A stretch of 64,000 nucleotides of DNA from Lysobacteraceae bacterium PS02065 (GCA_029959555.1 JASCPI010000024.1:1-64000); one strand, 5' to 3'. Shown: positions 44,143-56,421, counted from the first letter of the stretch. The notes: a model not told the origin generated them from the letters alone. Numbers and translations are program-made.

Positions 44143-45420
44143 ATGACTGAAGAGCGACAAGGCCGATCGGGCGACGGCGGAAAGATCCTCTACTGTTCTT
44201 TCTGCGGCAAGAGCCAGCATGAGGTCCGCAAGCTGATTGCGGGCCCGTCGGTGTTCATCTGCGACGAGTGCGTCGAGCTGTGCAACGACATCATCCGCGA
44301 GGAGCTCGAGGAGAAGGCCGCCTCGGCGCGCAGCCACTTGCCCAAGCCGAAGGAAATCCTCGACGTCCTCGACCAGTACGTCATCGGTCAGGGCCGCGCG
44401 AAGAAGGTCCTCGCGGTCGCGGTGTACAACCATTACAAGCGCCTTGAGTCGCGCAGCCGCGGGGACGAGGTCGAGCTGGCCAAGTCCAATATCCTGCTGA
44501 TCGGGCCGACCGGCTCGGGCAAGACGCTGCTGGCCGAGACGCTCGCACGCCTGCTCAACGTGCCGTTCACGATCGCCGACGCGACGACGCTGACCGAAGC
44601 CGGTTACGTCGGCGAGGACGTCGAGAACATCATCCAGAAGCTCCTGCAGAAGTGCGACTACGACGTCGAGAAGGCGCAGAGCGGCATCGTCTACATCGAC
44701 GAGATCGACAAGATCTCGCGCAAGAGCGAGAACCCGTCGATCACGCGCGACGTGTCGGGCGAGGGCGTGCAGCAGGCGCTGCTCAAGCTCATCGAGGGCA
44801 CGGTCGCCTCGGTGCCGCCGCAGGGTGGCCGCAAGCACCCGCAGCAGGAGTTCCTGCAGGTCGACACGAAGAACGTGCTGTTCATCGTGGGCGGCGCGTT
44901 CGCGGGACTCGAGAAGATCATCCAGCAGCGTTCCGAGACCACGGGCATCGGCTTCAGCGCCGAGATCCGCAGCAGCGCCAAGAAGGCCGATTCGGGCAAG
45001 CTGCTCGTCGACGTGCAGCCGGGTGACCTGATCAAGTTCGGCCTGATCCCCGAGTTCGTCGGCCGCCTGCCGGTCGTGGCGACGCTCGAGGAGCTCGACG
45101 AGCCTGCGCTGGTCAAGATCCTGACCGAGCCCAAGAACGCGATCACCAAGCAGTTCAAGCGCCTGTTCGAGATGGAGGGCGTCGAGCTCGAGTTCCGTCC
45201 GGACGCGCTCTCTGCGGTCGCCCACAAGGCGCTCACGCGCAAGACGGGCGCCCGTGGCCTGCGCACGATCCTCGAGCAGGTGCTGCTCGAGACGATGTTC
45301 GAGCTGCCGTCACTCGAGCACGTCAGCAAGGTCGTCGTCGACGAGGCCGTCATCAACGGCCAGGCCGAGCCCTACCTGATCTACCAGGGCAACATGCAGA
45401 CGCGCGCCGTCGCTGAATAA
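44143..45420 (+). CDS. clpX: ATP-dependent unfoldase ClpX
   Basis: 425 residues. N-terminal zinc-binding domain with Cys18, Cys21, Cys40, Cys43; AAA+ module with Walker A GPTGSGKT, pore loop [15 protein letters not shown], Walker [11 protein letters not shown] and sensor II in [12 protein letters not shown]. Unfolds tagged proteins and feeds them to ClpP. 117 bases after clpP. Confidence 0.98.
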   Translation: MTEERQGRSGDGGKILYCSFCGKSQHEVRKLIAGPSVFICDECVELCNDIIREELEEKAASARSHLPKPKEILDVLDQYVIGQGRAKKVLAVAVYNHYKRLESRSRGDEVELAKSNILLIGPTGSGKTLLAETLARLLNVPFTIADATTLTEAGYVGEDVENIIQKLLQKCDYDVEKAQSGIVYIDEIDKISRKSENPSITRDVSGEGVQQALLKLIEGTVASVPPQGGRKHPQQEFLQVDTKNVLFIVGGAFAGLEKIIQQRSETTGIGFSAEIRSSAKKADSGKLLVDVQPGDLIKFGLIPEFVGRLPVVATLEELDEPALVKILTEPKNAITKQFKRLFEMEGVELEFRPDALSAVAHKALTRKTGARGLRTILEQVLLETMFELPSLEHVSKVVVDEAVINGQAEPYLIYQGNMQTRAVAE

Positions 45421-45479
45421 AGCCGCGGCATCGCGCCGCGCGACACCTTGAGCCGCGGGCCTCCTGCCCGCACTTGACC

Positions 45480-45515
45480 GAACGGCAGCGTGGTATCACG
45501 CTGCCGTTCGACGTT
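45480..45515 (+). terminator. intrinsic terminator after clpX
   Basis: Perfect 13-bp stem GAACGGCAGCGTG/CACGCTGCCGTTC with a GTAT loop (45480-45509), followed by GACGTTTTC. The lon start is only 37 bases beyond, so lon expression would depend on read-through or a promoter overlapping the hairpin. Confidence 0.8.
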
Positions 45516-45546
45516 TTCACGGTGTGTCATTTCTCCAGGATTCCTG

Positions 45547-48066
<2,520 letters not shown>

Positions 48067-48101
48067 CGTCCGATTTCCGCGGATCCGAAAGGGCCGCGGA
48101 G

Positions 48102-48126
48102 GGCCACGCCGTTTCGTTGCGTGGCC
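48102..48126 (+). terminator. hairpin after lon
   Basis: Stem GGCCACGC/GCGTGGCC with a 9-base loop, followed by TTGG. It overlaps the -35 element of the hupB promoter, so it may affect both lon termination and hupB start. Confidence 0.4.
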
Positions 48127-48145
48127 TTGGGGGCGCTGGTATAAA
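48117..48145 (+). promoter_or_regulatory. sigma-70-type promoter of hupB
   Basis: TTGCGT (48117-48122), exactly 17 bases, TATAAA (48140-48145). Start of transcription would be near 48152, giving a leader of about 140 bases before hupB. Confidence 0.7.
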
Positions 48146-48293
48146 GGCCGGCGCCGCCATCCACCGATCACCTGCGGTGTGATCGCGGGGCTTCTCGAAG
48201 CCCTTCCCCGGAGACGTCCCCCCTCGCTCGCACAGCTGGGCCCTGTCCCCGGAACCCTTTTCCGTGTCGCCGTTTCCAAGGGAGTTTCAACCT

Positions 48294-48566
48294 ATGAACA
48301 AGAACGAGCTCGTGTCCGCCGTTGCCGAATCCGCCGACCTGACCAAGGCCGACGCGGAGAAGGCGATCGAGGCGGTCTTCAACGTCATCAAGAAGTCGCT
48401 CAAGTCGGGCAACGACGTCGCCCTGGTCGGCTTCGGCACCTTCACGGTGCGTGAGCGCGCCGCGCGCTCGGGCCGCAACCCGCGCACCGGCGAGACGATC
48501 ACGATCGAAGCGTCGAAGGTTCCCGCGTTCAAGGCCGGCAAGGGCCTCAAGGACGCCGTCAACTGA
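48294..48566 (+). CDS. hupB: DNA-binding protein HU-beta
   Basis: 90 residues, canonical HU size: [28 protein letters not shown], then [22 protein letters not shown] and the DNA-wrapping arm and [14 protein letters not shown] end. Nucleoid-associated dimer that bends DNA. It has its own promoter after lon and a GGGAG site. tRNA-Val(TAC) follows 14 bases later and is probably in the same transcript. Confidence 0.97.
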   Translation: MNKNELVSAVAESADLTKADAEKAIEAVFNVIKKSLKSGNDVALVGFGTFTVRERAARSGRNPRTGETITIEASKVPAFKAGKGLKDAVN

Positions 48567-48580
48567 CGCATGCCGGCATC

Positions 48581-48655
48581 GGGTGCTTAGCTCAGCGGTA
48601 GAGCGTCGCCCTTACAAGGCGAGGGTCGGGGGTTCGAAACCCTCAGCACCCACCA
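48581..48655 (+). tRNA. tRNA-Val(TAC)
   Basis: 75-nt cloverleaf: acceptor GGGTGCT/AGCACCC, anticodon stem TCGCC/GGCGA with loop CTTACAA (anticodon TAC), T arm GGGGG/CCCTC, encoded CCA. Confidence 0.97.
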
Positions 48656-48690
48656 ATGCCACCGGCGAGCCACTCGGTTACAATACCGGG

Positions 48691-48773
48691 CTGTCGCGCC
48701 GGGGGTAGCGGACAGGACCGGCTCCTTCCGCTGCCGATCCAGCAGGGCGCCCGCGTGGCGCCCTTGCTTTTTC
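48691..48773 (+). ncRNA. candidate small structured RNA between tRNA-Val and ppiD
   Basis: A TACAAT box (48679-48684) precedes an 80-base stretch that folds into a 13-bp stem with one bulge (48704-48735: GGTAGCGGA, bulged C, AGGA, loop CCGGC, TCCT, TCCGCTGCC), then the intrinsic terminator at 48742-48772. No -35 box is clear, so it could instead be processed from the hupB-tRNA transcript or act as a leader for ppiD. Known family not recognised. Confidence 0.4.
48742..48773 (+). terminator. intrinsic terminator upstream of ppiD
   Basis: Stem AGGGCGCC/GGCGCCCT (48744-48764, loop CGCGT), then TGCTTTTTCC. It ends the hupB-tRNA-Val transcript and/or the candidate small RNA. Confidence 0.85.
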
Positions 48774-48860
48774 CAGGCCTCGTCCACGATGGAAGAGGTG
48801 TCTCACGTCCGGTCGTGCCCCGTGCCGCGCCGGCGACGATTCCAACCAACAGGCGGTTGC

Positions 48861-50771
48861 ATGCTCCAGGCATTACGCGAAAAAACTTCCGGTCTGATTG
48901 CGAAGATCATTCTCGGCGCGGTCATCATCGCGTTCTCGTTCTTCGGCATCGAGTCGTACTTCATCGCGCAGACCGACGACTACGTCGCGCGCGTCGGCGA
49001 CAAGGAGGTCTCGCAGCAGGAGTTCCGCTCCCGCTTCGACGAATTCCGCCAGATGCAGATGCAGCGCTCGAACGGTGCGCTCGACGCCCGCTATTTCGAG
49101 TCGCCCGAGGTCAAGCGCCAGGTCCTCGACCAGCTCATCGACGAGAAGGTCATGCTCGCCGCGAACGAGCGCCTCGGCGTCGTCGTGCCGGTCGACCGCC
49201 TGCGCCAGGAGATCATGCGCATCCCGTCGTTCCAGACCAACGGACAGTTCGATCCGGCGCTGTACCGCGCCGCGCTCGCGTCGCAGGGCATGACGCCGTC
49301 GATGTTCGACGTGCGCGTGCGCGACGAGATCGCGACGCGCGAGATGCCGGTGCAGGTCGCCACGAGCGCGATCGTCACCGATGCCGATGTCGACACCTAC
49401 CTGCGCCTGCGCGGCCAGCTGCGTGATTTCCGCTTCGTCGCGCTGCCGAAGGCGAGCGTCGAGGCCGGCGACATCAAGGACGAGGACATCGCCAAGTACT
49501 ACACCGAGCACCAGCAGGAATTCATGATCCCCGAGGAAGTCGCGCTCGAGTACATCGACCTCGAGGCCGACACGCTCGACGTGGCGCTCACGCCCGACGA
49601 GGCGACGCTGCGCAAGCGTTACGACGACGGCAAGGCGCGCTTCGTGAGCCCCGAGCAGCGCCTCGCGTCGCACATCCTCGTCAAGGTCGGCGGCAAGGGC
49701 GGTCCCGACGACCAGAAGGCCGCGCTCGAGAAGGCCCAGAAGCTCGCCGCCGACGCGCGCGAGGGCAAGACCTCGTTCGCCGACCTCGCCAAGCAGAGCT
49801 CCGAGGACCTCGGCTCCAAGGCGCTCGGCGGCGACCTCGGCTGGATCGACAAGGAGATGACCGACCCCGCGTTCGAGGCCGCGCTGTACGCGCTCGAGAA
49901 GGGCAAGATTTCCGACCCCGTGCTGTCGGGCGAGGGCTACCACGTCATCGAGCTGCGCGACGTGCGTCCGGGTTCCACGCGCAGTTTCGAGGAGGTCCGT
50001 CCCGAGCTCGTGCGCGAGTACGGCGAGTCCGAGCGTGAGCGCGTGTACAGCGAGAAGTCGGGTCGCCTGATCGACGTCAGCTACCAGGATTCGACGTCGC
50101 TCGAGCCGGCGGCGCGAGCGGTCGGCCTCGCGGTCAAGAAGACCGGCCTGTTCTCGCGCGAAGGCGCGACCGAAGGCTTCGCCGCGAATCCCGCGGTCGT
50201 GCGCGCAGCGTTCTCCGAGCAGGTGCTCCTGCAGGGCAACAATTCCGACTCGGTCGAGATCGCGCCGAACCACATCGCGGTCGTGCGTGTCGCCGAGCAC
50301 AAGCCGGCCTCGCCGAAGCCGCTCGACGACGTCCGCGACGACATCCGTCGCCGCCTCGTCGATGCCCGCGTCGTCGAGCTCGGCAAGCAGCGCGCCGATG
50401 AACTGTTCGCGCGCCTCGGCAAGGATACGCTCGACGCGATCGCGAACGAGACCGGTGGCAAGGTCGCCGACGAGAAGGGCATCGGTCGCAGCGCCGTGAA
50501 CCTCGACAGCGTGCTCGTCACGGCAGTGTTCGCGATGCCGCGCCCGCAGGGCGACACGCCCGCGAACAAGCTCGTCGCGATGAGCGGGGGCGAATACGCG
50601 CTCGTGCAGCTCGACAAGGTGGTCGACGCCGATCCGAAGGCACTCGACGAGCCGACCCGCGAAGCCGCCCGCAACACGTTGCAGCAGGCCAGCGCGATGG
50701 GTCAGGTGCGCGAGTTCCTCGCCGCGCTGCGTGCCAACACCGAGATCAAGCGCGCCGAAGAGCGCATGTGA
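48861..50771 (+). CDS. ppiD: periplasmic folding chaperone PpiD
   Basis: 636 residues. One N-terminal membrane anchor (about 12-35, IAKIILGAVIIAFSFFGIESY), a SurA-like N-terminal helical region, a parvulin domain (about 265-360, with ASHILVK and FADLAKQSSEDLGSKALGGDLGWI) and a C-terminal helical part. Parvulin in PpiD is usually inactive; it acts as a holdase next to the Sec translocon. Start at 48861 (MLQALREKTSG) is the family-typical N-terminus; the upstream in-frame ATG at 48789 is not. Ends at a strong terminator. Confidence 0.95.
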   Translation: MLQALREKTSGLIAKIILGAVIIAFSFFGIESYFIAQTDDYVARVGDKEVSQQEFRSRFDEFRQMQMQRSNGALDARYFESPEVKRQVLDQLIDEKVMLAANERLGVVVPVDRLRQEIMRIPSFQTNGQFDPALYRAALASQGMTPSMFDVRVRDEIATREMPVQVATSAIVTDADVDTYLRLRGQLRDFRFVALPKASVEAGDIKDEDIAKYYTEHQQEFMIPEEVALEYIDLEADTLDVALTPDEATLRKRYDDGKARFVSPEQRLASHILVKVGGKGGPDDQKAALEKAQKLAADAREGKTSFADLAKQSSEDLGSKALGGDLGWIDKEMTDPAFEAALYALEKGKISDPVLSGEGYHVIELRDVRPGSTRSFEEVRPELVREYGESERERVYSEKSGRLIDVSYQDSTSLEPAARAVGLAVKKTGLFSREGATEGFAANPAVVRAAFSEQVLLQGNNSDSVEIAPNHIAVVRVAEHKPASPKPLDDVRDDIRRRLVDARVVELGKQRADELFARLGKDTLDAIANETGGKVADEKGIGRSAVNLDSVLVTAVFAMPRPQGDTPANKLVAMSGGEYALVQLDKVVDADPKALDEPTREAARNTLQQASAMGQVREFLAALRANTEIKRAEERM

Positions 50772-50790
50772 TCGATCGCAGCACCGCGTG

Positions 50791-50829
50791 AACGAACAAG
50801 GGCCGCGCAAGCGGCCCTTGTTCGTTTCC
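50791..50829 (+). terminator. intrinsic terminator of ppiD
   Basis: Perfect 16-bp stem AACGAACAAGGGCCGC/GCGGCCCTTGTTCGTT with a GCAA loop, 20 bases after the stop. Confidence 0.93.
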
Positions 50830-50851
50830 GGATGCGCAGGCCCGCGCGTGA

Positions 50852-51264
50852 GCGGAACCGCCGCAGGCGATTCCGCCGTGTCCGGAGCGACGCCGATGGC
50901 GGTTGCCGAGGCCGCGTCAGGCGGCATCGACGACTCGCTCCACGGCGGAATCCGCTGCGCGGGTTCCGCCCTACCGCAGAAAACGGCTCACGCGCAGGGC
51001 GGAACCGCCACAGGCGATTCCGCCGTGTCCGGAGCGACGCCGAAGGCGGTTGCAGAGGCCGCGTCGGGCGGCATCGACGGCTCGCTCCACGGCGGAATCC
51101 GCTGCGCGGTTCCGCCCTGCCGGAGAAACGGCTCACGCGCAGGGTGGAACCGCCGCAGGCGAGTCCGCCGTGTCCTGAGCGACGCCGAAGGCGGTTGCAG
51201 AGGCCGCGTCGGGCGGCATCGACGGCTCGCTCCACTGCGGATTCCGCTGCGCGTTCCGCCCTGC
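50852..51264. repeat. second REP/BIME tandem array (about 146-bp units, nearly three copies)
   Basis: Units begin (A)GCGGAACCGCC at 50852, 50999 and 51144 (the last with GTGGAACCG), with periods of 147 and 145. Each has a left palindrome (GCGGAACCGCC...GGCGATTCCGCCGTG), a spacer (GGAGCGACGCC...GGCATCGACG) and a right palindrome (GGCGGAATCCGC...GGGTTCCGCCCT). The third unit is decayed. Fills most of the 598-base gap between ppiD and fabI. Confidence 0.9.
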
Positions 51265-51310
51265 CAAAGAGACGGGGCGACCCCATGCCTGCGAGCCATG
51301 CTCCGCCCAC

Positions 51311-51337
51311 GAAAAAGGCCGCTTGCGCGGCCTTTTC
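51311..51337 (-). terminator. intrinsic terminator of fabI
   Basis: Stem AAAAGGCCGC/GCGGCCTTTT (51313-51336, loop TTGC); the T-run is part of the stem on either strand. 33 bases after the fabI stop on the minus strand. Confidence 0.8.
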
Positions 51338-51369
51338 CGGTATCGACGGTGTCCGATGGCCCGAGTGGA

Positions 51370-52152
51370 TCAGAGTCCCGTCATGCCCAGCGTGTTGAAG
51401 CCGCCGTCGACGTAGGTGATCTCGCCGGTGACGCCCGAGGCGAGGTCCGAGCACAGGAACGCACCGACGTTGCCGACTTCCTCGATCGTGACATTGCGGC
51501 GCAGCGGCGAGTACTCCTCGACGAGGTCGAGCATCTTGCGGATGCTGCCCACGCCCGATGCGGCCAGCGTCTTGATCGGGCCGGCCGAGATCGCGTTGAC
51601 GCGCGTGCCTTCGGGGCCGAGGTTGTAGGCGAGGTAACGCACGTTCGCCTCGAGGCTGGCCTTGGCGAGGCCCATGACGTTGTAGTTCACCACGGCGCGC
51701 TCGGCACCGAGGTAGGACAGCGTCAGGATCGAGCCGCCGCGGCCCTTCATCATCGGGCGGAAGGTCTTGGCGAGCGCGGTGAGGCTGTAGCTCGAGATGT
51801 CGTGCGCGATGCGGAAGCCGTCACGCGTGAGGTTGTCGATGAACTCGCCCTGCAGCGCCTCGCGCGGCGCGAAGCCGACCGAGTGCACGAGGACGTCGAG
51901 GCCATCCCAGTGCTCGGCGAGCGCGGCGTGCGCCTGGTCGATCTGCGCGTCGTCGGCGACGTCGAGCGGAATGACGATGTTCGAGCCGAATTCGGCGGCC
52001 GCTTCCTCGACGCGGCTCTTGAGCTTGTCGTTCTGGTAGGTGAAGGCCAGTTGTGCGCCTTCGCGGTGCATCGCGCTCGCGATGCCCCAGGCGATCGAGC
52101 GCGTACTCGCGATGCCGACGATCAGCGCGCGCTTGCCATGCAGAAATCCCAT
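51370..52152 (-). CDS. fabI: enoyl-[acyl-carrier-protein] reductase (NADH) FabI
   Basis: 260 residues, nearly the same length as E. coli FabI (262). NADH-binding [13 protein letters not shown], and catalytic Tyr147, Tyr157 and Lys164 (NYNVMGLAK) in the expected YX6K spacing. Carries out the last step in each elongation round of fatty-acid synthesis and is the classical triclosan target. Convergent with ppiD across a REP array; divergent sequences upstream lead to the mltD gene end. Confidence 0.97.
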   Translation of the reverse strand: MGFLHGKRALIVGIASTRSIAWGIASAMHREGAQLAFTYQNDKLKSRVEEAAAEFGSNIVIPLDVADDAQIDQAHAALAEHWDGLDVLVHSVGFAPREALQGEFIDNLTRDGFRIAHDISSYSLTALAKTFRPMMKGRGGSILTLSYLGAERAVVNYNVMGLAKASLEANVRYLAYNLGPEGTRVNAISAGPIKTLAASGVGSIRKMLDLVEEYSPLRRNVTIEEVGNVGAFLCSDLASGVTGEITYVDGGFNTLGMTGL

Positions 52153-52267
52153 GAATCCTCCCGGCCGCGGGGCCGATGATCGGTTGTCGTGATGCGGCGC
52201 ACGCGATCCGTGCCAGCGCGGCGGCGCGCATTCTACCCGAGTCGCCCGCGCCGGGCCGGCGTCCCGT

Positions 52268-53605
52268 TCAGGTGCCGGGGGCGTTCAGCCGCAGGCGCAT
52301 GCCGATGCGCAGCACGCTGTTCGCGCGCAGTCCGTTCCATTGCAGGAGGTCGGCGACGCGTAGCGCGTAACGGCGTGCCACGCCGGACAGCGTGTCGCCC
52401 TTGGCGATGACGTGGATACGCGTGGCGGGTGTCGCCTCGGCGACGACCGCCTCCTGTCCCGGCAAGAGCACGTGGGCACCCGCATCCACCGACGCTTCGG
52501 GCTCGAGGCCGTTGGCGGCGGCGAGGACGGCGGCCGCGACCGTGGTGCTGCCGGCAAGTGCCGCGAGCGTGGTCGGTGCCTCGACGCGCTGGCTGCGCCA
52601 GTCCCGACGTGCAGGCACGGGCAGCGAGGCGATCTTCTCTTCGAACACGCGCACCTGCGTGGCCGGCATGACGAGGCGCGCGGGACCGGCGTCGCTCATG
52701 CGCGTGCGGCGTTGTCCCGCGTTGAAGCGGCGCATCGTCTCCAGCGGGATGCCGGCGAGGCGTGCGGCGATGCGCAGGTCGACGTGAGGCGTATCGACGA
52801 CGGCGAGGCGATCGGACTCCGACGGCTCCGGCAACTCGACATCGAAACGCGCGGGATCGGCGACGATGCAGCCGAGCGCGAGCAGCTTGGCGAGGTGATC
52901 GTGGGTGACCGCGCTGACGCCGAGCCGGCGCAGGTGTTCGGCATCGACCGCCGCGTCCTTGTGCTTGCGCAGTTCGCGCTTGACGCGGTACTCGCCGGCA
53001 TTGAACGCCATCATGCCGAGGCGCCAGTCGCCGAACTCGCGGTCGTAGCGCTCGAGCAGTTCGAGGGCGGCGCGCGTCGACTCGATCGCATCGAGGCGCG
53101 CGTCGTAGTCGTTCGCGATCACGAGGCCGCGGCCGCGTGCGGTATCGGGCATGAGTTGCCACATGCCGTACGGACGACGCGACTCCCCGGCGGTGGGCTG
53201 GTAGTGGCTCTCGACGTACGGCAGCAGGGCGAGTTCGCCGGGCAGGTCGCGGCGTTCGACCTCGTCGAGCACGAGCAGCAGGAACGGCATCGCAGGTTCC
53301 CACGTCGCCGCGAAGCGTGCGGGGTTGCGCGTGTAGAGGCGGGCCTGACGTTCGACTTCGTCGCTGTAGTCGCACCCCGGCATCGCGCGGCGCGTGCGCA
53401 GGCGTTCCCACGGAGAGCGTTCGACGGCTGGCTCCGGAGCGGTCTGCGCGACGGGCTTCGCAGGCGTGCGTGGCGCCGTCGGCGCGGGACGCGTGGCTTC
53501 CGTGACGGACGGCGGCGCGCCACCGGGGCGCGTCGTCGCGCACGCGGCGAGCGCGAGAGCGAGGGCACCCGCGAAGGCGCCCTGCAACGAACGGTGTCGG
53601 ATCAT
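52268..53605 (-). CDS. mltD: membrane-bound lytic murein transglycosylase D (LysM lipoprotein)
   Basis: 445 residues (E. coli MltD 452). Lipobox LAAC with Cys22, Pro/Thr-rich linker, SLT domain with catalytic Glu132 (PYVESHYQP) and [13 protein letters not shown], and AFNAGEYRV. One clear C-terminal LysM repeat ([27 protein letters not shown]) and weaker LysM-like segments before it. Cleaves the MurNAc-GlcNAc bond of peptidoglycan with anhydro-MurNAc formation. ATG overlaps the gloB stop (53602-53605). Confidence 0.95.
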   Translation of the reverse strand: MIRHRSLQGAFAGALALALAACATTRPGGAPPSVTEATRPAPTAPRTPAKPVAQTAPEPAVERSPWERLRTRRAMPGCDYSDEVERQARLYTRNPARFAATWEPAMPFLLLVLDEVERRDLPGELALLPYVESHYQPTAGESRRPYGMWQLMPDTARGRGLVIANDYDARLDAIESTRAALELLERYDREFGDWRLGMMAFNAGEYRVKRELRKHKDAAVDAEHLRRLGVSAVTHDHLAKLLALGCIVADPARFDVELPEPSESDRLAVVDTPHVDLRIAARLAGIPLETMRRFNAGQRRTRMSDAGPARLVMPATQVRVFEEKIASLPVPARRDWRSQRVEAPTTLAALAGSTTVAAAVLAAANGLEPEASVDAGAHVLLPGQEAVVAEATPATRIHVIAKGDTLSGVARRYALRVADLLQWNGLRANSVLRIGMRLRLNAPGT

Positions 53606-54387
53606 CGGTTCGGATCCCGCCAGGCGTCCTTGCGTGCGCGCAAGGCGGCGAAGCGCGCGACGCGGGCCTCGTGATCGCCGCCCGCGATCGCGAGCGCCTC
53701 CACGAGCGCCGGCGCATCGGTGCGCAGGAAGGGATTGCAGGCGTGCTCGCCGGCCATCGTCGAAGGCAGCGTCGGGAGCCCCTGCGCGCGCGTCGCGACC
53801 GCTTCGTCGTGGCGCGCACGCAGGGCCGCATTGTCCGGATCGACCTCGAGCGCGAAGCGCGTGTTCGCCACGGTGTACTCGTGCCCGCAGCACACCAGCG
53901 TCTCGGCCGGCAGGGCCGCGAGCCGCTCGAGCGAGGCCAGCATCTGGGCCGCCGTGCCTTCGAACATCCGCCCGCAGCCGGCGCTGAACAAGGTGTCGCC
54001 GCAGAACAGCAGGCCGTGACCGAAGAAGGCGACGTGCGACGTCGTGTGACCGGGCACCGCGATGACGTCGAAGCCGAGCGCGGGGGCGCCGATCACGACA
54101 TGCTCGCCGTCATGGACGCGGCGCGTCGCGGTCGTGATGCGCGCATCGTCGGGCGCGATCACGGCGACGTCACCGCCTTCGCGGAGTTCCGCGATGCCGG
54201 CGGTGTGGTCGGGGTGGTGATGGGTGACGAGGATCGCGCGCAGGCGCAGCCCTTCGCGTTCGAGCACGGCGCGCACGGGCGCGGCCTCGCCGGGGTCGAC
54301 GACGATCGCGTCGCCGGCGGCATCGGCGAGCAGCCACACGTAGTTGTCCGAAAGGGCCGGTATCGGCCTCGGGCGGAGGGCGTCCAT
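53602..54387 (-). CDS. gloB: hydroxyacylglutathione hydrolase (glyoxalase II)
   Basis: 261 residues. Metallo-beta-lactamase fold with the di-metal motif THHHPDH (His56, His58, Asp60, His61), GHTTSHVAFF, FCGDTLFSAGCGRMFEG and CGHEYTVANTRFAL. Hydrolyses S-lactoylglutathione in methylglyoxal detoxification. Divergent from the yafS-like gene by 137 bases and coupled to mltD, an order also seen in E. coli and other gammaproteobacteria. Confidence 0.96.
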   Translation of the reverse strand: MDALRPRPIPALSDNYVWLLADAAGDAIVVDPGEAAPVRAVLEREGLRLRAILVTHHHPDHTAGIAELREGGDVAVIAPDDARITTATRRVHDGEHVVIGAPALGFDVIAVPGHTTSHVAFFGHGLLFCGDTLFSAGCGRMFEGTAAQMLASLERLAALPAETLVCCGHEYTVANTRFALEVDPDNAALRARHDEAVATRAQGLPTLPSTMAGEHACNPFLRTDAPALVEALAIAGGDHEARVARFAALRARKDAWRDPNR

Positions 54388-54524
54388 CCGCCGACTATAG
54401 CCGCCGTGCGGAGGTCGCCGGCAAGTGCCGGGGCGGTCGCCGTGCCTGTCGGGCATCGGCCCGGCGCGCTAGACTGGCGCGTCGGCCGCGTTCCGCGGCC
54501 TCGTCCCATGGCGTCTCGTCCACG

Positions 54525-55223
54525 ATGCAGCCGGTTTCCGAAAACGTCTTCGCACTCAACGAGATGCAAGGGCTTCTTGATCATGAATGGGAGCTCGTCC
54601 GCACGCAGGCCGCGCGGTCGATCGCGGGCAGTGTGCTGGTCGTCGATCCGGCCGGCGTCGGCAAGGCGCCGCCGCTCGACGGTCGTGCCACGCTGACCCA
54701 TGTGCATGCGTCCTCGCGTGGCCTCGCCGGCGACCTGCGTGGCGCCCCCGATCGTCTGCCGATGCCCGACGACAGCGTCGCGCTCGTGATCGTGCGCCAT
54801 GCGCTCGAGGGCTTGCCGCACGACAGCGGGCTCGAGCGCGAGCTCGCACGCGTGCTGGAACCGGGCGGCACCTTGCTGCTGTTCGGCCTCAACGCGTTGA
54901 GTCCGTGGCGGCTGCTGTGGCTGCGCCCGTCGCGACGCGGCCTGCGCGCGCCGAACCTGCGCAGCGTCGCGCACGCACGCCGCACGCTCGAGCGCCTCGG
55001 TCTCGAGGCGACCACGCCGCACTACCTCGGCGGCACGTGGCCGCGACGCCAGCTGCCGCCGGCTCGCAAGGACGGCACGATCGGGTCGCGCTGGCAGGGC
55101 GCCTGGATGCTGGCCGCACGCAAGCAGGGTGGCACGTTGCTGCGCATGACGCCGTGGCCGCCGCGCCGCGTCGCGATACGGCCGGCGATCGCGCAGCCCT
55201 CGACGTGGCGGGCCTGCGCATGA
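54525..55223 (+). CDS. YafS-like methyltransferase-fold protein
   Basis: 232 residues of the class I SAM-methyltransferase fold (methyltransf_11 type). The SAM site is degenerate: the usual GxGxG loop is replaced by [16 protein letters not shown], while [20 protein letters not shown] and [19 protein letters not shown] are retained. Position between gloB and rnhA-dnaQ is that of E. coli yafS. Stop overlaps the rnhA ATG. The biochemical target is unknown. Confidence 0.82.
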   Translation: MQPVSENVFALNEMQGLLDHEWELVRTQAARSIAGSVLVVDPAGVGKAPPLDGRATLTHVHASSRGLAGDLRGAPDRLPMPDDSVALVIVRHALEGLPHDSGLERELARVLEPGGTLLLFGLNALSPWRLLWLRPSRRGLRAPNLRSVAHARRTLERLGLEATTPHYLGGTWPRRQLPPARKDGTIGSRWQGAWMLAARKQGGTLLRMTPWPPRRVAIRPAIAQPSTWRACA

Positions 55224-55684
55224 GCGGCGAGGTACGCGTGGACCTGTTCACCGACGGTGCCTGCCTCGGCAATCCCGGCCCCGGCGGATGGGGCGCGTTG
55301 CTGCGTTTCGGCGATCGTGAGCGCGAGCTCAGCGGCGGCGAGGCGCAGACCACCAACAACCGCATGGAGCTCATGGCGGCGATCGCCGGACTCGAGGCGC
55401 TGCGCAAGCCATGCGTGGTCGAGCTGACCACCGATTCGCAGTACGTCATGCGCGGCATCGAGGAATGGCTGCCGCGCTGGATCGCCAAGGGCTGGCGCAC
55501 GGCCGGCGGCGAGCCGGTCAAGAACCGCGACCTGTGGGAGCGCCTCGCGGCTGCGCGTACCCCTCACAAGGTCACGTGGCGCTGGGTCAAGGGCCATGCC
55601 GGCCACGTCGAGAACGAGCGCGTCGACCGCCTCGCGCGCGACGCCGCGATCGCGGCGCGCGACGGCACGGCGGTGACGCCATGA
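55220..55684 (+). CDS. rnhA: ribonuclease HI
   Basis: 154 residues, typical. DEDD active site: Asp12 ([11 protein letters not shown]), Glu50 (NNRMELMAA), Asp72 (TTDSQYV), Asp136 (VDRLAR), plus [13 protein letters not shown]. Degrades RNA in RNA-DNA hybrids. The ATG at 55220 overlaps the yafS-like stop; its own stop overlaps the dnaQ ATG (ATGA). Confidence 0.97.
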   Translation: MSGEVRVDLFTDGACLGNPGPGGWGALLRFGDRERELSGGEAQTTNNRMELMAAIAGLEALRKPCVVELTTDSQYVMRGIEEWLPRWIAKGWRTAGGEPVKNRDLWERLAAARTPHKVTWRWVKGHAGHVENERVDRLARDAAIAARDGTAVTP

Positions 55685-56421
55685 GGCAGGTCGTCTTCGA
55701 TACCGAAACGACCGGCCTCGAGGTCCACAAGGGTCACCGCCTCATCGAGATCGGCTGCGTCGAACTGCTCGAGCGCCGCCAGAGCGGTCGCACGTTCCAC
55801 TGCTACCTCAATCCGGGCAGGCCGGTCGACGAGGGCGCGCGTGCGGTCCACGGCATCTCCGACGAATTCCTCGCCGACAAGCCGCGCTTCGCCGACGTCG
55901 CTGCCGAATTCCTCGCCTTCATCGAAGGCGCCGAGCTGATCGCGCACAACGCCTCGTTCGACGTCGGCTTCATCGACGCCGAGCTCGCGTTGCTCGATGC
56001 GGGCCTCGGTCGCCTGCGCGACCGCAACGCGGTCCTCGACACGCTCGCGCTCGCGCGCGAGAAGTATCCGGGACAGCAGAACAGCCTCAATGCGCTGTGC
56101 AAGCGCCTCGGCGTGAGCAACAGCCACCGCGAGCTGCACGGCGCGCTGGTCGACGCCGACCTGCTCGCCGATGTCTACCTCGCGATGACCGCGGGCCAGG
56201 GCGCGCTGGGTTTCGGCAGCGAGGTGGTCGTGGAGACGCGGCGCGGCCTCGCTGGCGCAGGCGTGCGCCCCAGCGCCCCGCTGCGCGTGCTGCGGGCCTC
56301 GCCGGCCGAGCTCGAAGCCCACGCCGGCCGTCTCGCCGCGATCGCCAGGGCCTGCAAGTCGGGCAGCGTCTGGGCCCGTCTCGAGGCCCCTGAGCCGCTC
56401 GCCGGGGACGCCGCGATGTAG
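55681..56421 (+). CDS. dnaQ: DNA polymerase III epsilon subunit (3'-5' proofreading exonuclease)
   Basis: 246 residues. DEDDh exonuclease: Exo[10 protein letters not shown] (Asp7, Glu9), Exo[14 protein letters not shown], Exo[18 protein letters not shown]. The C-terminal 60 residues (after about 190) hold the region that binds the alpha subunit. Here it includes a tail with repeated Ala/Leu helices typical of xanthomonads. Co-translated with rnhA by a 4-base overlap. Confidence 0.96.
   Translation: MRQVVFDTETTGLEVHKGHRLIEIGCVELLERRQSGRTFHCYLNPGRPVDEGARAVHGISDEFLADKPRFADVAAEFLAFIEGAELIAHNASFDVGFIDAELALLDAGLGRLRDRNAVLDTLALAREKYPGQQNSLNALCKRLGVSNSHRELHGALVDADLLADVYLAMTAGQGALGFGSEVVVETRRGLAGAGVRPSAPLRVLRASPAELEAHAGRLAAIARACKSGSVWARLEAPEPLAGDAAM

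Noticed and set aside
50852..51264. CRISPR-like appearance of the array before fabI
   Set aside because: Same reasons: conserved spacers, internal palindromes, no cas genes.
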